A stretch of 64,000 nt of DNA from an uncultured Mucispirillum sp. (GTDB lineage Bacteria > Chrysiogenota > Deferribacteres > Deferribacterales > Mucispirillaceae). Positions 39,862 to 51,200 of the stretch are shown here, in pieces (the first letter of the stretch is position 1; the number at the start of each line of letters is the position of its first letter). The translations under genes were made by a program, and so were the position numbers. The stretch spans positions 39,363 to 103,362 of the forward strand of contig CALUZC010000006.1 in assembly GCA_944325215.1 (NCBI GenBank), given 5' to 3'. The notes beneath the pieces were generated by a model that saw only the letters and a list, made by a program, of their open reading frames with translations, was not told the DNA's origin and made no database searches.

Positions 39862-39945
39862 ATATTTTAAAAATACCATATAAATATGATGACAAAATAA
39901 AATTTTTATGTTATTATGCGAAAAAATTTAACAATGGAGAGAGTG

Positions 39946-41721
39946 ATGAAAAAATTACTTACTTTACTTACCCTTACTATTGTTTTATTATCCTTTGGCT
40001 GTAAAAAAGATGCAGAACAAACAGCAACACCAAAAGATAATCAAACAGACAACCAAACACAAGCTCCACTTACAGATATGGAGCCATTTAAAAAATCATT
40101 ATCGATTTTAAAAAACCCACAGTATGATTTACTTTATAAGCTAATTGAAAAAGGTGGTGTTAATGCTCAGCTTGAAGAAGATGTTACTATCGGCTATCCA
40201 AGCCATGCAAAAAGACTTCTTATTAATGAGCCACAAATAACTATCCAAAAAGGTGCAACACCACTTGGTATTGCTGCTCTTTTTTGCACACCTTCTTTAG
40301 TTAATGATTTAATTGAAAAAGGTGCAGATTTAAAAGCTAAAACAAACGGCATGGAAGTTTCTGCTATTATTATCCAGTGTGGCGAAGCAGAACAGGCTGG
40401 TATGTTTGAAAACTATTTAAAAGCTGCTCGTAAATTTGAAAGAGATAACCCAAGCATATACAAAAATAAATCAGAATTATATGCAGCTAATGCTATAATA
40501 AAAGACAATATTACAGATGAAGACGGTAAAGGAAAAACTATCCTAAACTATGCTATCGAAAACAATCTAAATGATGCAATACCTGTAATTATAAAATATG
40601 CAGGTGGTATTAACTTTACTAATAGAAATGATGAAAATAACGACCAAATGCCTGTAATAACAGCTTTAAAAAATAAAAACTTTGAAGCATTAAACTTCTT
40701 TTTCACAAAAACAGCTTCTTTATATGCTGATATGAAAGCAGAAGACGGCACAAATACTATCCCTTTACACTATATGTTCTATAATGATATGGGTCCATTA
40801 TTACAGGAAGCAAATGTACCAGTAGATGTTTTTATGAACCTTGTATTAAGAAAATACAGTCAAGATGGTGCAGGTATTGAAGCAATTAAAAATATAGTAA
40901 ATGGTGGCTCAATAACTACAATGATAGAAGAAATAACTATCCAAACTAAAGATGATAATGTTACTATTGGGCATATGTCAAATATCGCCCATATTGCTGC
41001 TACATTTGAATATAATTACCTTTTAAGAGGTCTTGCATTAATGCCAAATAGTTTAGAAGTTTTAACAGCAACTAACGATGCCGGTGAAACTCCACTTGCT
41101 ATTGCAAAAGCAAGAGGACATAATTCTACAGTAAAAGCATTAGGAGAAGCTGGTGTTGATATATTTGGAAGCTATGAGGAAAATGATGCTGTACCATATA
41201 TATATGGAGCAAAACAAATTTTTAAAGGTATAGAAGGTGGTTCTAAATTATCAAGATTACTTGGTGGTGGCATTAATAATAAACTTCCTTTTGCTGTGGA
41301 AGTAAATGGTGTAACTATTCCAAAAGATGCTACTCCATTAATAGCTGCTGCATTATTATGTAACAGTGAAGCTGTTGATGCATTAATATTAGCTAAAGCA
41401 GATACTGATATTAGAATAAAAGGTGAAAACGATTTAAAATATAATGCTTATGACTTTGCTGATAGAATGGCTCAAGGCGACTGCACTGCAGTAAAAGCAT
41501 CTCTTAAAAACCCTGCTAGTGTTAAACCAAACCAGCAAATGATAGATGACTATTTAAATAGAAGTGAAGATAGTAACGTAAGCTCTTCAAGCGGACTTCC
41601 TGCTTCACAAGAAAGCACTGAAACTGTAATAGATGAAAATACTACAGTGGAAGAAGCTCCAGCAGACGATACAACTGCTGATGAAAGCGAAGCTGATGTG
41701 GAACTTGTTATTGAAGAATAA
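39946..41721 (+). CDS. ankyrin-repeat lipoprotein
   Basis: The start MKKLLTLLTL at 39946 follows GGAGAGAGTG, giving 591 aa. Lipobox is LLSFGC. Ankyrin-type units are seen near residues 95-125 (TPLGIAALFCTPSLVNDLIE), 385-415 (GETPLAIAKARGHNSTVKAL) and 470-500 (TPLIAAALLCNSEAVDALI); those between are degenerate. The last 60 residues are acidic, Ser/Thr-rich and probably disordered. It is likely anchored to a membrane for protein binding. No enzyme part is seen. Confidence 0.75.
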   Translation: MKKLLTLLTLTIVLLSFGCKKDAEQTATPKDNQTDNQTQAPLTDMEPFKKSLSILKNPQYDLLYKLIEKGGVNAQLEEDVTIGYPSHAKRLLINEPQITIQKGATPLGIAALFCTPSLVNDLIEKGADLKAKTNGMEVSAIIIQCGEAEQAGMFENYLKAARKFERDNPSIYKNKSELYAANAIIKDNITDEDGKGKTILNYAIENNLNDAIPVIIKYAGGINFTNRNDENNDQMPVITALKNKNFEALNFFFTKTASLYADMKAEDGTNTIPLHYMFYNDMGPLLQEANVPVDVFMNLVLRKYSQDGAGIEAIKNIVNGGSITTMIEEITIQTKDDNVTIGHMSNIAHIAATFEYNYLLRGLALMPNSLEVLTATNDAGETPLAIAKARGHNSTVKALGEAGVDIFGSYEENDAVPYIYGAKQIFKGIEGGSKLSRLLGGGINNKLPFAVEVNGVTIPKDATPLIAAALLCNSEAVDALILAKADTDIRIKGENDLKYNAYDFADRMAQGDCTAVKASLKNPASVKPNQQMIDDYLNRSEDSNVSSSSGLPASQESTETVIDENTTVEEAPADDTTADESEADVELVIEE

Positions 41722-41750
41722 TTAAAATAATTCAATACATAATCATATAA

Positions 41751-41783
41751 AAAGGGGAAAGTTAAATGCTTTCCCCTTTTTTT
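41751..41783 (+). terminator. terminator after ankyrin lipoprotein
   Basis: AAAGGGGAAA...TTTCCCC is followed by T7. Confidence 0.85.
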
Positions 41784-41879
41784 ATATTCCAGTTATACTA
41801 TACTTTATGAAGTTTTATTATAATAAATAAGAAAACTTATATAGGTATATATTTTTAGCTTTTAATATAAAAATAGAAA

Positions 41880-41905
41880 CCCCATTTATTTATTAATAAA
41901 TGGGG
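41880..41905 (-). terminator. terminator after 41950 gene
   Basis: CCCCATTTATT/AATAAATGGGG is followed leftward by GTTTCTATTTTTAT. Confidence 0.7.
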
Positions 41906-41949
41906 CTGCATTAATATTTATAATTTACTTTTAATTTTTATAATTTATT

Positions 41950-43902
41950 TTATGCACCTTTATTAAATACATCATCAAATAATATATCAAATATACATTT
42001 TTTCTTACCATTACAGTTTTTAATATCTTTATTCATCTGCCTTCTTTCTTTTAATGCTTCTTTTTTGTGATAATCATTATAACCTTCTATCAAGTCAAAA
42101 TATAAAGCACTTGACATTCTATCTAACATTTTTAAATTTGCATCATCTACTATTGCTTTTTCTGATAAAGTGGAAGCTTTACTCATATCAAATGACGCAT
42201 CTAATGTTAATAATCCTGTTGGTTTACCGTTTTTAGTTTTGCCCTTCCATACTAATTTTGCATTGCTTTTTTCTGCTTTAAGATAACCCATAGTAACTTC
42301 TAGATTATCATTCATATATAATATATCTACAAATCTATTACCGCTTACTAATGCTATTTTCTTTTTGCCGTTTTGTTCATATAAATAAAAATTGAAACCG
42401 TCTGATATAGCATCTAAAATATCGGCTTCACTTATTTTATTTTTTGTATATTTATTTATTAATGCATTAATTTTACTTTTATCCAAAGGCGTAATATTGC
42501 CAGATAATACTTTTAATAACTGCCCCAGTTTATTATCTTCTTTTATTTTTAATGTTTTTTCATCTGCTAAAAATACATTGCCTACTGTTTCATATGTTCT
42601 TGGCAGTTCAAAACCTGAATACACTATCATTTCATCTTTACCATCATTATTTATATCAAACTTATAATAGATAATATAAGAATGATAAGCATGTGGCTTA
42701 TCAATATAACCTTTTAAATATTCCATAAATGCAGCATCATCAAAGTTGCCGTTTTTAATAAATGGTGATTTAGGGGCAATTTTTGCTAATTCTTCATCAT
42801 TAATAAACAAATCATTAGTATCAATGGCAGCCTTTATTAATTCTTCATAAGTATAGCCGCCTATAGTATTTTCTGCTGCCTTATTTTCAATAAATAAATT
42901 TCTATCAAGCCCATTATCTTTATCACGCATCTCTATATTATCAATGGTTAAAAGATACATATTATAGCTTTTTGGCATACCTTCTGGTCTTATAACATAT
43001 ACATTTTTATTAAATGGATAAAAATAATATGATACACCCATAGATAAAGTATTATCTGAAATAACACCCTCTAAAAGACTTTGTGTATATTTTTGCTTTA
43101 TATCAGAACTAAGCGCATTGTATTTATCTGAAAACCTATAAATAAATGTATTGAAAATAGTGTAATCCAGACTGCTTAAATCAACATCTATACTGCTGTA
43201 TCTATCCGTACCCTCTGTTGAAATAATAGAAAAAAAGTCTTGATTACTGTTTAATGTATCTAGATAACCATATTCAAATAATATGGTATTTGTAATATTA
43301 TTATCTATTAATGTATCATATAGATGTGCAACAGCTAAACTATCATTTGAAAAATTAGATTTATTTAAAACTGTAATTAAATTATATATTTTTTCTATTA
43401 ACTCTGCATTATCTTCTTTATGCACTATATATTGCTGCATTTGAGCAAGGCTCATACCTTTTAAATGTTTTATATGGCTTAAAATACTTTCATATTCATA
43501 AAGCCCATTTTTTGCTAAATAACCAAGGGTATATGCAAGATGATATTCTTGAGATTTTTTAACATTTTCATCCTTAATGCTTGCTAAACTTTCCATAATA
43601 TATTTATGAAAAGCTAAGAAATAAACATACCCTTTATTCATATTTTTACTATTTACTTCATGTAGAAACTCTGGTTTTACATTTAATTTCAAAAGAAATT
43701 CATTAGCTTTTTTTACTTTTTCTTTATCACTTAATCTGCTGTAATCATAATCTACAATCACATCTTTATATGGCAGTTCATAAGCCATTTCAGATAACGG
43801 GATACCCGCAGTTTTTTGAACACTGCTTATTTTAAATGGCTCTGCATATGCAAGATTGAAAGTAAATAAAGTTACAATAAATACTAAAAATATTTTGTGC
43901 AT
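41950..43902 (-). CDS. large secreted protein, unknown function
   Basis: This 650-residue protein has signal MHKIFLVFIVTLFTFNLAYA. The first half is helical and the second half beta-rich. KFDINNDGKDEMIVYSGFEL (about 410-430) is a DxNxDGxxE calcium/FG-GAP-like loop, often found in secreted proteins with blades. The end is basic with two Cys (NCNGKKKCIF). I do not recognise the family. It is a single gene with its own terminator. Confidence 0.65.
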   Translation of the reverse strand: MHKIFLVFIVTLFTFNLAYAEPFKISSVQKTAGIPLSEMAYELPYKDVIVDYDYSRLSDKEKVKKANEFLLKLNVKPEFLHEVNSKNMNKGYVYFLAFHKYIMESLASIKDENVKKSQEYHLAYTLGYLAKNGLYEYESILSHIKHLKGMSLAQMQQYIVHKEDNAELIEKIYNLITVLNKSNFSNDSLAVAHLYDTLIDNNITNTILFEYGYLDTLNSNQDFFSIISTEGTDRYSSIDVDLSSLDYTIFNTFIYRFSDKYNALSSDIKQKYTQSLLEGVISDNTLSMGVSYYFYPFNKNVYVIRPEGMPKSYNMYLLTIDNIEMRDKDNGLDRNLFIENKAAENTIGGYTYEELIKAAIDTNDLFINDEELAKIAPKSPFIKNGNFDDAAFMEYLKGYIDKPHAYHSYIIYYKFDINNDGKDEMIVYSGFELPRTYETVGNVFLADEKTLKIKEDNKLGQLLKVLSGNITPLDKSKINALINKYTKNKISEADILDAISDGFNFYLYEQNGKKKIALVSGNRFVDILYMNDNLEVTMGYLKAEKSNAKLVWKGKTKNGKPTGLLTLDASFDMSKASTLSEKAIVDDANLKMLDRMSSALYFDLIEGYNDYHKKEALKERRQMNKDIKNCNGKKKCIFDILFDDVFNKGA

Positions 43903-44001
43903 AACCCTCTCCTTTTAAAAGAGCATATTTATTAATTAGTTATATAAAAATGGTGGCTGAAATATAACAAATCAGCCACATTATTCTCTTACTTAAAACT
44001 T

Positions 44002-45432
44002 TTATGAAATAGTTCTAAACCTTGTGCCATCTATTGTATCTATAATTTCTACCCCTTTTTCAGTTAATTCTGCACGAATACTATCAGCCAGAGCAAAATC
44101 TTTATTTTTTCTTGCTTCTGCTCGTTTTGCAATTAATGATTCCACTTCTTCTAAAGGCACTTTTAAGTTGCTTATATACCAGTCTTTTGCACTGTGGTTC
44201 ATAATACCTAATACTTTTGATACAATATTAAAAATATATAATGTTACTTCTTTTAACTGCTCTGCTGTTTCATTATCTGGCTTGCCTGCAATTACAGTAT
44301 TACCAATTCTTACTGTTTCAAATATGGCAGCTACTGCTTTTGGAGTATTAAAATCATCATTCATAGCACTTTCAAATTCTTTTATAAAATGCTCTCTCAT
44401 GTGGTTTATATCATTAGCCATATTTTTGCCTTTTTTACTGCCCTTTATATGCTCCACTTCATCTAAAAATGTATATATCCTTTGAAGTGCTGCTGTGGCT
44501 TCTTTTAGTTTATCTTCTGAATATTCTAAAGGCTGCCTGTAATGAGTCATTAAAAATAAAAGCCTTAATGCTTCACTGTGGCATATTTTTAATATATCTC
44601 TAATAGTAAAAAAGTTGTTTAAGGATTTAGACATTTTTTCTTTATTAATATTTACAAATCCGTTATGTATCCAGTAATTTGCAAAAGTGGAGCAAGATAT
44701 TGCTTCAGACTGAGCTATTTCATTTTCATGGTGAGGAAATATTAAATCCTGCCCACCACCATGAATATCTATAGAGCTTCCTAAAATTGCTTCACTCATT
44801 ACGCTGCATTCTATATGCCAGCCCGGTCTTCCCTTACCCCATGGGCTTTCCCAAAAAGGCTCGCCCTCTTTTGCGCCTTTCCATAGGGCAAAATCAAGGG
44901 GGTTTTCCTTTTTATCATTTACATCAACTCTAGCACCTGCCATCATATCATCTAAATTTCTGCCTGAAAGCTTGCCATATTCTTTAAATGAGTTTACTCT
45001 AAAATAAACATCGCCATCTACTGCATAGGCGTTTCCTTTTTCTATTAACCTTTCACAGTAGTTTATCATCTTTTCAATATATTTTGTTGCCATTGGAGTA
45101 TATGTTGGCTTTTTAATATAAAGGCTGTCCATATCTTTATCGTGTTCTTTTATAAACCTTAAAGCAAGCTGGCTCCATAACTCATTATTTTCATTGGCTC
45201 TATTGATTATTTTATCATCAACATCTGTAAAATTTTTAACAAATGTAACATTATAGCCACAGTATTCAAAATACCTGCGAATAACATCAAAAGCTACAGA
45301 ACTTCTGCCATGACCTATATGGGTATAATCATAAACTGTTACACCACAAACATACATGCCTACTTTACCTTCATGTATAGGTTTGAATTCTTCTTTTTTA
45401 TTTGTCATTGTATTATAAAGTGATATACTCAT
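44002..45432 (-). CDS. cysS: cysteinyl-tRNA synthetase
   Basis: This 476-residue full-length class I enzyme contains YVCGVTVYDYTHIGHGRS (zinc Cys and HIGH motif), WHIECSVM and HHENEIAQSEA zinc ligands, and KEKMSKSLNN (KMSKS). It charges tRNA-Cys. It starts 5 bp after the upstream ATPase gene, so it may be cotranscribed with it. No split or paralogue is seen. Confidence 0.96.
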   Translation of the reverse strand: MSISLYNTMTNKKEEFKPIHEGKVGMYVCGVTVYDYTHIGHGRSSVAFDVIRRYFEYCGYNVTFVKNFTDVDDKIINRANENNELWSQLALRFIKEHDKDMDSLYIKKPTYTPMATKYIEKMINYCERLIEKGNAYAVDGDVYFRVNSFKEYGKLSGRNLDDMMAGARVDVNDKKENPLDFALWKGAKEGEPFWESPWGKGRPGWHIECSVMSEAILGSSIDIHGGGQDLIFPHHENEIAQSEAISCSTFANYWIHNGFVNINKEKMSKSLNNFFTIRDILKICHSEALRLLFLMTHYRQPLEYSEDKLKEATAALQRIYTFLDEVEHIKGSKKGKNMANDINHMREHFIKEFESAMNDDFNTPKAVAAIFETVRIGNTVIAGKPDNETAEQLKEVTLYIFNIVSKVLGIMNHSAKDWYISNLKVPLEEVESLIAKRAEARKNKDFALADSIRAELTEKGVEIIDTIDGTRFRTIS

Positions 45433-45436
45433 AATA

Positions 45437-46261
45437 TTACTCCATTTCTTTTCTATTCATTAAAGTATAGCTTGATGCATTAATAAGGCTCTTAGTATAC
45501 TCTGATTGTGGCTCTGACAGCACTTTATCAGTATTACCATATTCCACCATATTACCTTTATGCATAACTGCAATATTTTCACACATATTAGAAACAACAG
45601 CCAAACTGTGAGATATTAATATAAATGTAATACCATTTTTTTGCAAGGATTTCATTAAATTTAAAATCTGTGCCTGCACTGAAACATCAAGTGAGCTTAC
45701 AGGCTCATCAGCAATAATCACTTTTGGGTTAATAGATAATGCTCTTGCAATTGATATTCTCTGCCTTTGCCCACCTGAAAACTCATGGGGATACCTGTCT
45801 AAATAATCACAGGACAGCCCCACCATTTCCATTAAGTTTTTTAAATGGTTATCTATTTCCTGCTTGTCCTTTGTAATATGCTTTTTTATACCGTCAGAAA
45901 GTGCGGAATATATTTTTAATTTTGGATTAAGTGTGTTATTAGGGTCCTGAAATACCATTTGTACATTTTTTCTATAATCTGCATATTCTTCTTTCGTCAT
46001 ACTGTTTATTTCTTTACCATTATATATTACCCTGCCATTATCTGCCTTATATATATTACAAATTATTCTTGCAATAGTAGTTTTTCCACTGCCTGATTCT
46101 CCAACAATACCTAAAGATGAGCCAGACTTTATATTAAAAGATATATTATTTAAGGCAGTAAATGGCTCTCCCTTTGAAAATATCCCTTTTGATGTATTAA
46201 AATATTTTGATACATTTTCAAGCTGTATAATATTATTATCCATGTATTTATTTATCCCCAT
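45437..46261 (-). CDS. ABC transporter ATPase, OppF/DppF-like
   Basis: This protein is 274 aa from ATG at 46261 (overlapping the previous stop, TAATG), or 268 from ATG at 46243. Walker A is GESGSGKTT, Q-loop VFQDPNNTLNP, signature FSGGQRQRISIARAL, Walker B VIIADEPVSSLD, switch LISHSL. These are the marks of peptide/nickel-type importer ATPases. The usual permease, second ATPase and binding protein genes are not next to it; it is paired with a large membrane protein instead. Confidence 0.85.
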   Translation of the reverse strand: MGINKYMDNNIIQLENVSKYFNTSKGIFSKGEPFTALNNISFNIKSGSSLGIVGESGSGKTTIARIICNIYKADNGRVIYNGKEINSMTKEEYADYRKNVQMVFQDPNNTLNPKLKIYSALSDGIKKHITKDKQEIDNHLKNLMEMVGLSCDYLDRYPHEFSGGQRQRISIARALSINPKVIIADEPVSSLDVSVQAQILNLMKSLQKNGITFILISHSLAVVSNMCENIAVMHKGNMVEYGNTDKVLSEPQSEYTKSLINASSYTLMNRKEME

Positions 46262-48132
46262 TATTTTCTATTTTTTATTTTTTTATAACTACCTGCTAAT
46301 ACTAAAATATTAGCAATTAAAAGTGAAATAAATATTATATTATAAAGATATATATTATTAGCATATGTATAGTTAAATAAAATACTTATAATGCCAGTAA
46401 TAAAAGAAATTAAAGATAATGAAAAACCAGTTGATATAAGCAAAGAATATTTACTTAAACTAATCGATAATATAAACATTAAACCATAAATATACATATA
46501 TACATATTTTAATGAATATAAAGTATCCATTGGCAGAAGTGATTTTAATGATGGATATAAAATTATATACATTTCAAGGCATACAACAAAAGCGATAATT
46601 AACATAGGAAATGCATCATTATTATTTTTAAAAAGCAAATATAACCCCAACAGCATATAAAATGCTATAAGCCTTCTTATATTTATAAGAAATTTGAAAA
46701 TATAATTATCTAAACTACTGTTTAAACTACCATTAGTAAATATTGGGTCTAAAAGGAATATTAATGCAAATATAATCATTATAATACTTGATATTAAAAT
46801 AATAATATATATATATTTAGTTTTAATTATATGGGCTGCTTTTCTATATTCATTTATAATAGATAAATACTGCCATTCCATTTTATAAAAGCCTCTGTTA
46901 TTTGCAACTCGCATTAAATATATGAAAAAGGTAAAAAGCACAACAAGTCCATATATTAAAACTGGTATTGTATGGTTATCATATACCATTATACCCCTTA
47001 TGGCATTTTCATCTTCCCATAAAAAAAGTGCAGATAAATAACAGCCTAAAACTGCTATCATTTTTAAAATATCTCTATCATATGATGAATAATAAAAAAT
47101 ACCAAAAAATAAAAATGCAATAGTAATCTGGTAATATTTTACAAACTCAATAACAATATCAGGGTAATGAAAAATTTCTATACCACCCATAATAACAGAA
47201 ATACTTGATACCATATAAAATATAATGCTAACAAGCCCTGCCATAACACAAAAAAATCTACCAGAAAGCAGTAACGCAGCACCTTGACACAAAAGCGATA
47301 AACTTACAATTATATGGCATGATAATGAATAACCAATAATCAATAAATGACCAACCGAAATAACAGACAATATACTTGCTGCTAAAGTTAAATAGTCGAC
47401 AATATATTCTTTTGAATACCATGTCTGGTAGTATGATACTTTATAATATTTTACTTTTTTATTCTCTAAATATTCCAATCTGTTTAATGATGGTGAAACC
47501 ATAAAAATAATATATATAACAGCTATCACTTTTAATATAAATACAAAAAGATATAAAATCGGGTTATCTTTTAATTGGATAAAATAATAACTAATTGTAT
47601 GAGAATGAATTAACTTTATATTTATTATATAAACCATAACTAAAAACATTTTAATATAAGCAATAGTAATATATAACTTAATACTTAAAAAAATTTTTTT
47701 AATAATACTTTCTATTTTATTTATTATAGGAATTTTTATTGTGCTTTCTTTATGGCTGTCCCCACTCATTTCTTTAACAAAATTTTGCACACTTAAAAGC
47801 CGTGAAGCAAAAACTCGGATAGCTAAATTAGCAAGTAAAAAAACATAAATATAAAATAACCCATATGCATATTTTCCAACAGGTGCAATAGTGTATGATA
47901 TTATAGAAACAATAGATAAGAAAATTATAGTGGATACAAAAGAAAAAAGGCTGAAACACCAAAATTCGTAGCGTGATAATGGGGAAAGCTTAAATAGAAA
48001 ATAATTAAAATAATCACTTAAAATATTTCTAAATAATATTATAGAATTATATATACTGTCTTTAAAAAACTGCCTTTGAGTATATTCATCTGATAGTAAT
48101 ATATCTGTATCTTTATTCAAGAAAAACCCCAC
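46261..48132 (-). CDS. multi-spanning membrane protein, DUF805-like start
   Basis: This 623-residue protein has about 14-15 predicted membrane helices. Near residue 45, FNYFLFKLSPLSRYEFWCFSLF resembles the DUF805 opening (aromatic, R-x-EYW/FW, then helix). The rest is not recognised. It is coupled to the OppF-like ATPase by a TAATG overlap, so the two may work as one system. Hydrophobicity is extreme and Lys/Ile-rich, as in other host membrane genes here. Confidence 0.55.
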   Translation of the reverse strand: MGFFLNKDTDILLSDEYTQRQFFKDSIYNSIILFRNILSDYFNYFLFKLSPLSRYEFWCFSLFSFVSTIIFLSIVSIISYTIAPVGKYAYGLFYIYVFLLANLAIRVFASRLLSVQNFVKEMSGDSHKESTIKIPIINKIESIIKKIFLSIKLYITIAYIKMFLVMVYIINIKLIHSHTISYYFIQLKDNPILYLFVFILKVIAVIYIIFMVSPSLNRLEYLENKKVKYYKVSYYQTWYSKEYIVDYLTLAASILSVISVGHLLIIGYSLSCHIIVSLSLLCQGAALLLSGRFFCVMAGLVSIIFYMVSSISVIMGGIEIFHYPDIVIEFVKYYQITIAFLFFGIFYYSSYDRDILKMIAVLGCYLSALFLWEDENAIRGIMVYDNHTIPVLIYGLVVLFTFFIYLMRVANNRGFYKMEWQYLSIINEYRKAAHIIKTKYIYIIILISSIIMIIFALIFLLDPIFTNGSLNSSLDNYIFKFLINIRRLIAFYMLLGLYLLFKNNNDAFPMLIIAFVVCLEMYIILYPSLKSLLPMDTLYSLKYVYMYIYGLMFILSISLSKYSLLISTGFSLSLISFITGIISILFNYTYANNIYLYNIIFISLLIANILVLAGSYKKIKNRK

Positions 48133-48247
48133 ATAAAATATTACTGCATTATATATAAATTTATATTATACTGCAATATTTTCTTGCAAAAAACCAAGTT
48201 TTATATATAGTAATTTGGTAAGATTAAAAGAAAAACGAGGTAGACTT

Positions 48248-51200
48248 GTGTCTTTAAAAGAATTTGCTGCAAATAACATGGTGATTTTTGATGGTGCTAT
48301 GGGCACATCAATTCAAAAAGTAGAAATTAGTGATGATATATGGCAGGGTAAAAATGGCTGTAATGAATTTTTATGCCTTGCTGCTCCTGATATAATATAT
48401 AATATTCATAAGAATTATTTTGATGCTGGAGCAAATGTGGCAGTTACAAATACATTTGGTGCAATATCTTCTGTTTTAGCTGAATACGGCTTGGAAGATA
48501 AAGTGGTGGAAATAAATAAAGCTGCTGTTGATATTGCACGCCGTGCTGCAACTGGCAAAGAAAATACTTTTATATCTCTTTCTATGGGGCCTGGCACAAA
48601 GCTTGCAAGTTTAGGACATACATCATATGAATCTTTATATAACCAATATTTAGAGCAGGCAGAATGTGTGGATGTGGATTTATACAATATTGAAACTGCT
48701 CAAGATATTTTGCAATTAAAAGCGGCAGTTAATGCCTGCAAAGAAGCAAATAGAAGGAAAAATACAAATACTCCAATACTTGTATCATTTACTGTAGAAA
48801 GTAATTACACACTGCTTACAGGCTCAGATATTTCTGCAGTTGCTGCTGTAATGCGTGGAATGCCTATATTTGCTTTAGGGTTAAACTGTGCTATGGGACC
48901 TGATATGATGGAGCCTGCTATCTCTTCCCTTTCAAAAATATGGCAGGGTAAAATTTATATTTCTCCAAATGCTGGTATGCCTGAAACTGTTGATGGCAAA
49001 ACAGTATACCCTATGAATGATGAAAAATTTACTGCAATAATTAAAGATTTAATGGATAAATACCCAATATCTATGGCAGGTGGCTGCTGCGGGACTGATG
49101 CAAGCCATATTAAAATGCTTTATAATATGGCTCATGCAAGAAATCTGCCAAAAAGAGATAAACTTGCATATAATGGGGAGGCAGCAAGCCTTTTTACAGC
49201 TGTGCCTTTAGAGCAGGACCCAAAACCTGCAATGATTGGCGAACGCGCTAATGCTACAGGTTCAAAAGCTTTTAGAGAAATGCTTTTAGCTGATGATGTT
49301 GATGGTATGGTTGCAATTTGTAAAAATCAAGAAGATACTGCCCATTTTATAGACTTATCACTAGCTTATGCTTCAAGAACAGAAATAGATGATTATAAAA
49401 AAATGGTTCCAATACTAAATTCCAGTTTAACTGCTCCTTTAGTGCTTGATTCTACAGACCCGGAAACTATTAAAGCAAGTTTAGAGTTTTATTCAGGCAA
49501 ACCTATTATTAACTCCATTAACTTTGAAGATGGTGGCGTAAAACTTCATAAAATGCTTAGTATTGTAAAAGACCACCCTGCATGTATGGTAGCTTTAACG
49601 ATTGATGAAGAAGGTATGGCCGCAACTAGTGAAAAAAAATACCAAATAGCACAAAGACTTTATGATACATGGGTAAATGAATATAAACTAAGCCCGGAAG
49701 ATTTAATTATAGATGCTCTTACATTTTCCATAGGTTCAGGCGATGAAACATTAAAAAATGCAGCTGTTGAAACTTTGGAAGCTATTAAATTAATTAAGGA
49801 AAACCTAAAAGGTGTAAAAACTACACTTGGAGTAAGTAATGTATCCTTTGGGTTATCACCTGAAGCAAGGCAGATATTAAATTCTGTATTTTTATCAGAA
49901 GCTGTAAAAGCTGGGCTTGATACTGCCATAGTCCATGCATCTAAATTAACACCAGTTGCAAACCTTTCAGAAGATGATGTTAAATACTGCCTTGATTTAA
50001 TATATAATAAATCAGACGATGCACTATCTAAATTTATTGAGCATTTTGCAGGTGTAAAATTTGATAAAGCAGAAATAGATGAAAATATCCCTGCCATTGA
50101 AAAACTGCCTTTAAAAATAGTAAAAGGTGATAAAACAGAACTTGCAGATATTATTAAAGATGTAATGCAAACTCATAAAGCAGAAGATATTATTAATAAT
50201 ATACTATTTCCTGCCATGCAGAAAGTGGGCGATATGTTTGCAGAAGGTAAAATACTGCTTCCTTTCGTTTTAAAATCTGCTGAAACTATGAAAGCTGCCG
50301 TATCTATATTAGAACCATTTCTTGAAAAATTAGAAGGTGCTTCAAAAGGCGATGTGGTTATTGCAACAGTAGCTGGTGATGTCCATGATATTGGTAAAAA
50401 CCTTGTTGATATTATTATGAGTAATAACGGATACAATGTGCATAACCTTGGCATAAAAGTGCCAGTTAGTGATATGATTAAAAAAGCAAAAGAAGTGCAG
50501 GCAAAAGCTATTGGTATGAGTGGGCTTTTAGTAAAATCTACTTTAATTATGAAAGATAATTTAGAAGAAATAGTTAAAGAACTGCCAGATATAAAAATTA
50601 TGCTTGGTGGTGCTGCCCTTACTAATAAATTTGTAAACGAAAGCTGTGCTCCTATTATGCCTGATAAAATATACTACTGTAAAGATGCTTTTGATAATAT
50701 TGCTGCTATGGACGGCAGTAAAAAAGCAGCTTCAAAAGTTGATAGTAGTAGCACTGTTATTGAAAAAGTGGAAGAAAATACAAATATTGAACGTGCAAAT
50801 ATATTAAAACTTAATAAAAGCGATATTCCAGAAGCTCCATTTTATGGAACAAAAGTAATAGATGCTGATATTAATGAAATATTTAAATATTTAAATAAAC
50901 CATTTTTATTCTCTAATATATGGGGCTATAAAAAGAAAGATTTAAGCTGTGAAGATTATGAGATGCTTATAAATGATACTGCTATACCTGAACTAAAACA
51001 TTTATTTAAAGATATTGTTCATAAAAAAGCAGTTACGCCAAAAGCTATATATGGTTACTTTAAATGCCGTGCTGTTAATAATGCCATAGAAGTATATACT
51101 CAAGATAATGGACTGCTGCATACATTTGCATTTCCTGACAGTAAAGCTACTCCAAAATACAGTTTAGCTGATTTTATATCAAATAATGAAGAATTTTATG

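Noticed and set aside
48133..48247. Cobalamin riboswitch before metH
   Set aside because: Only 115 bp separate the genes and no B12-box-like sequence is visible.
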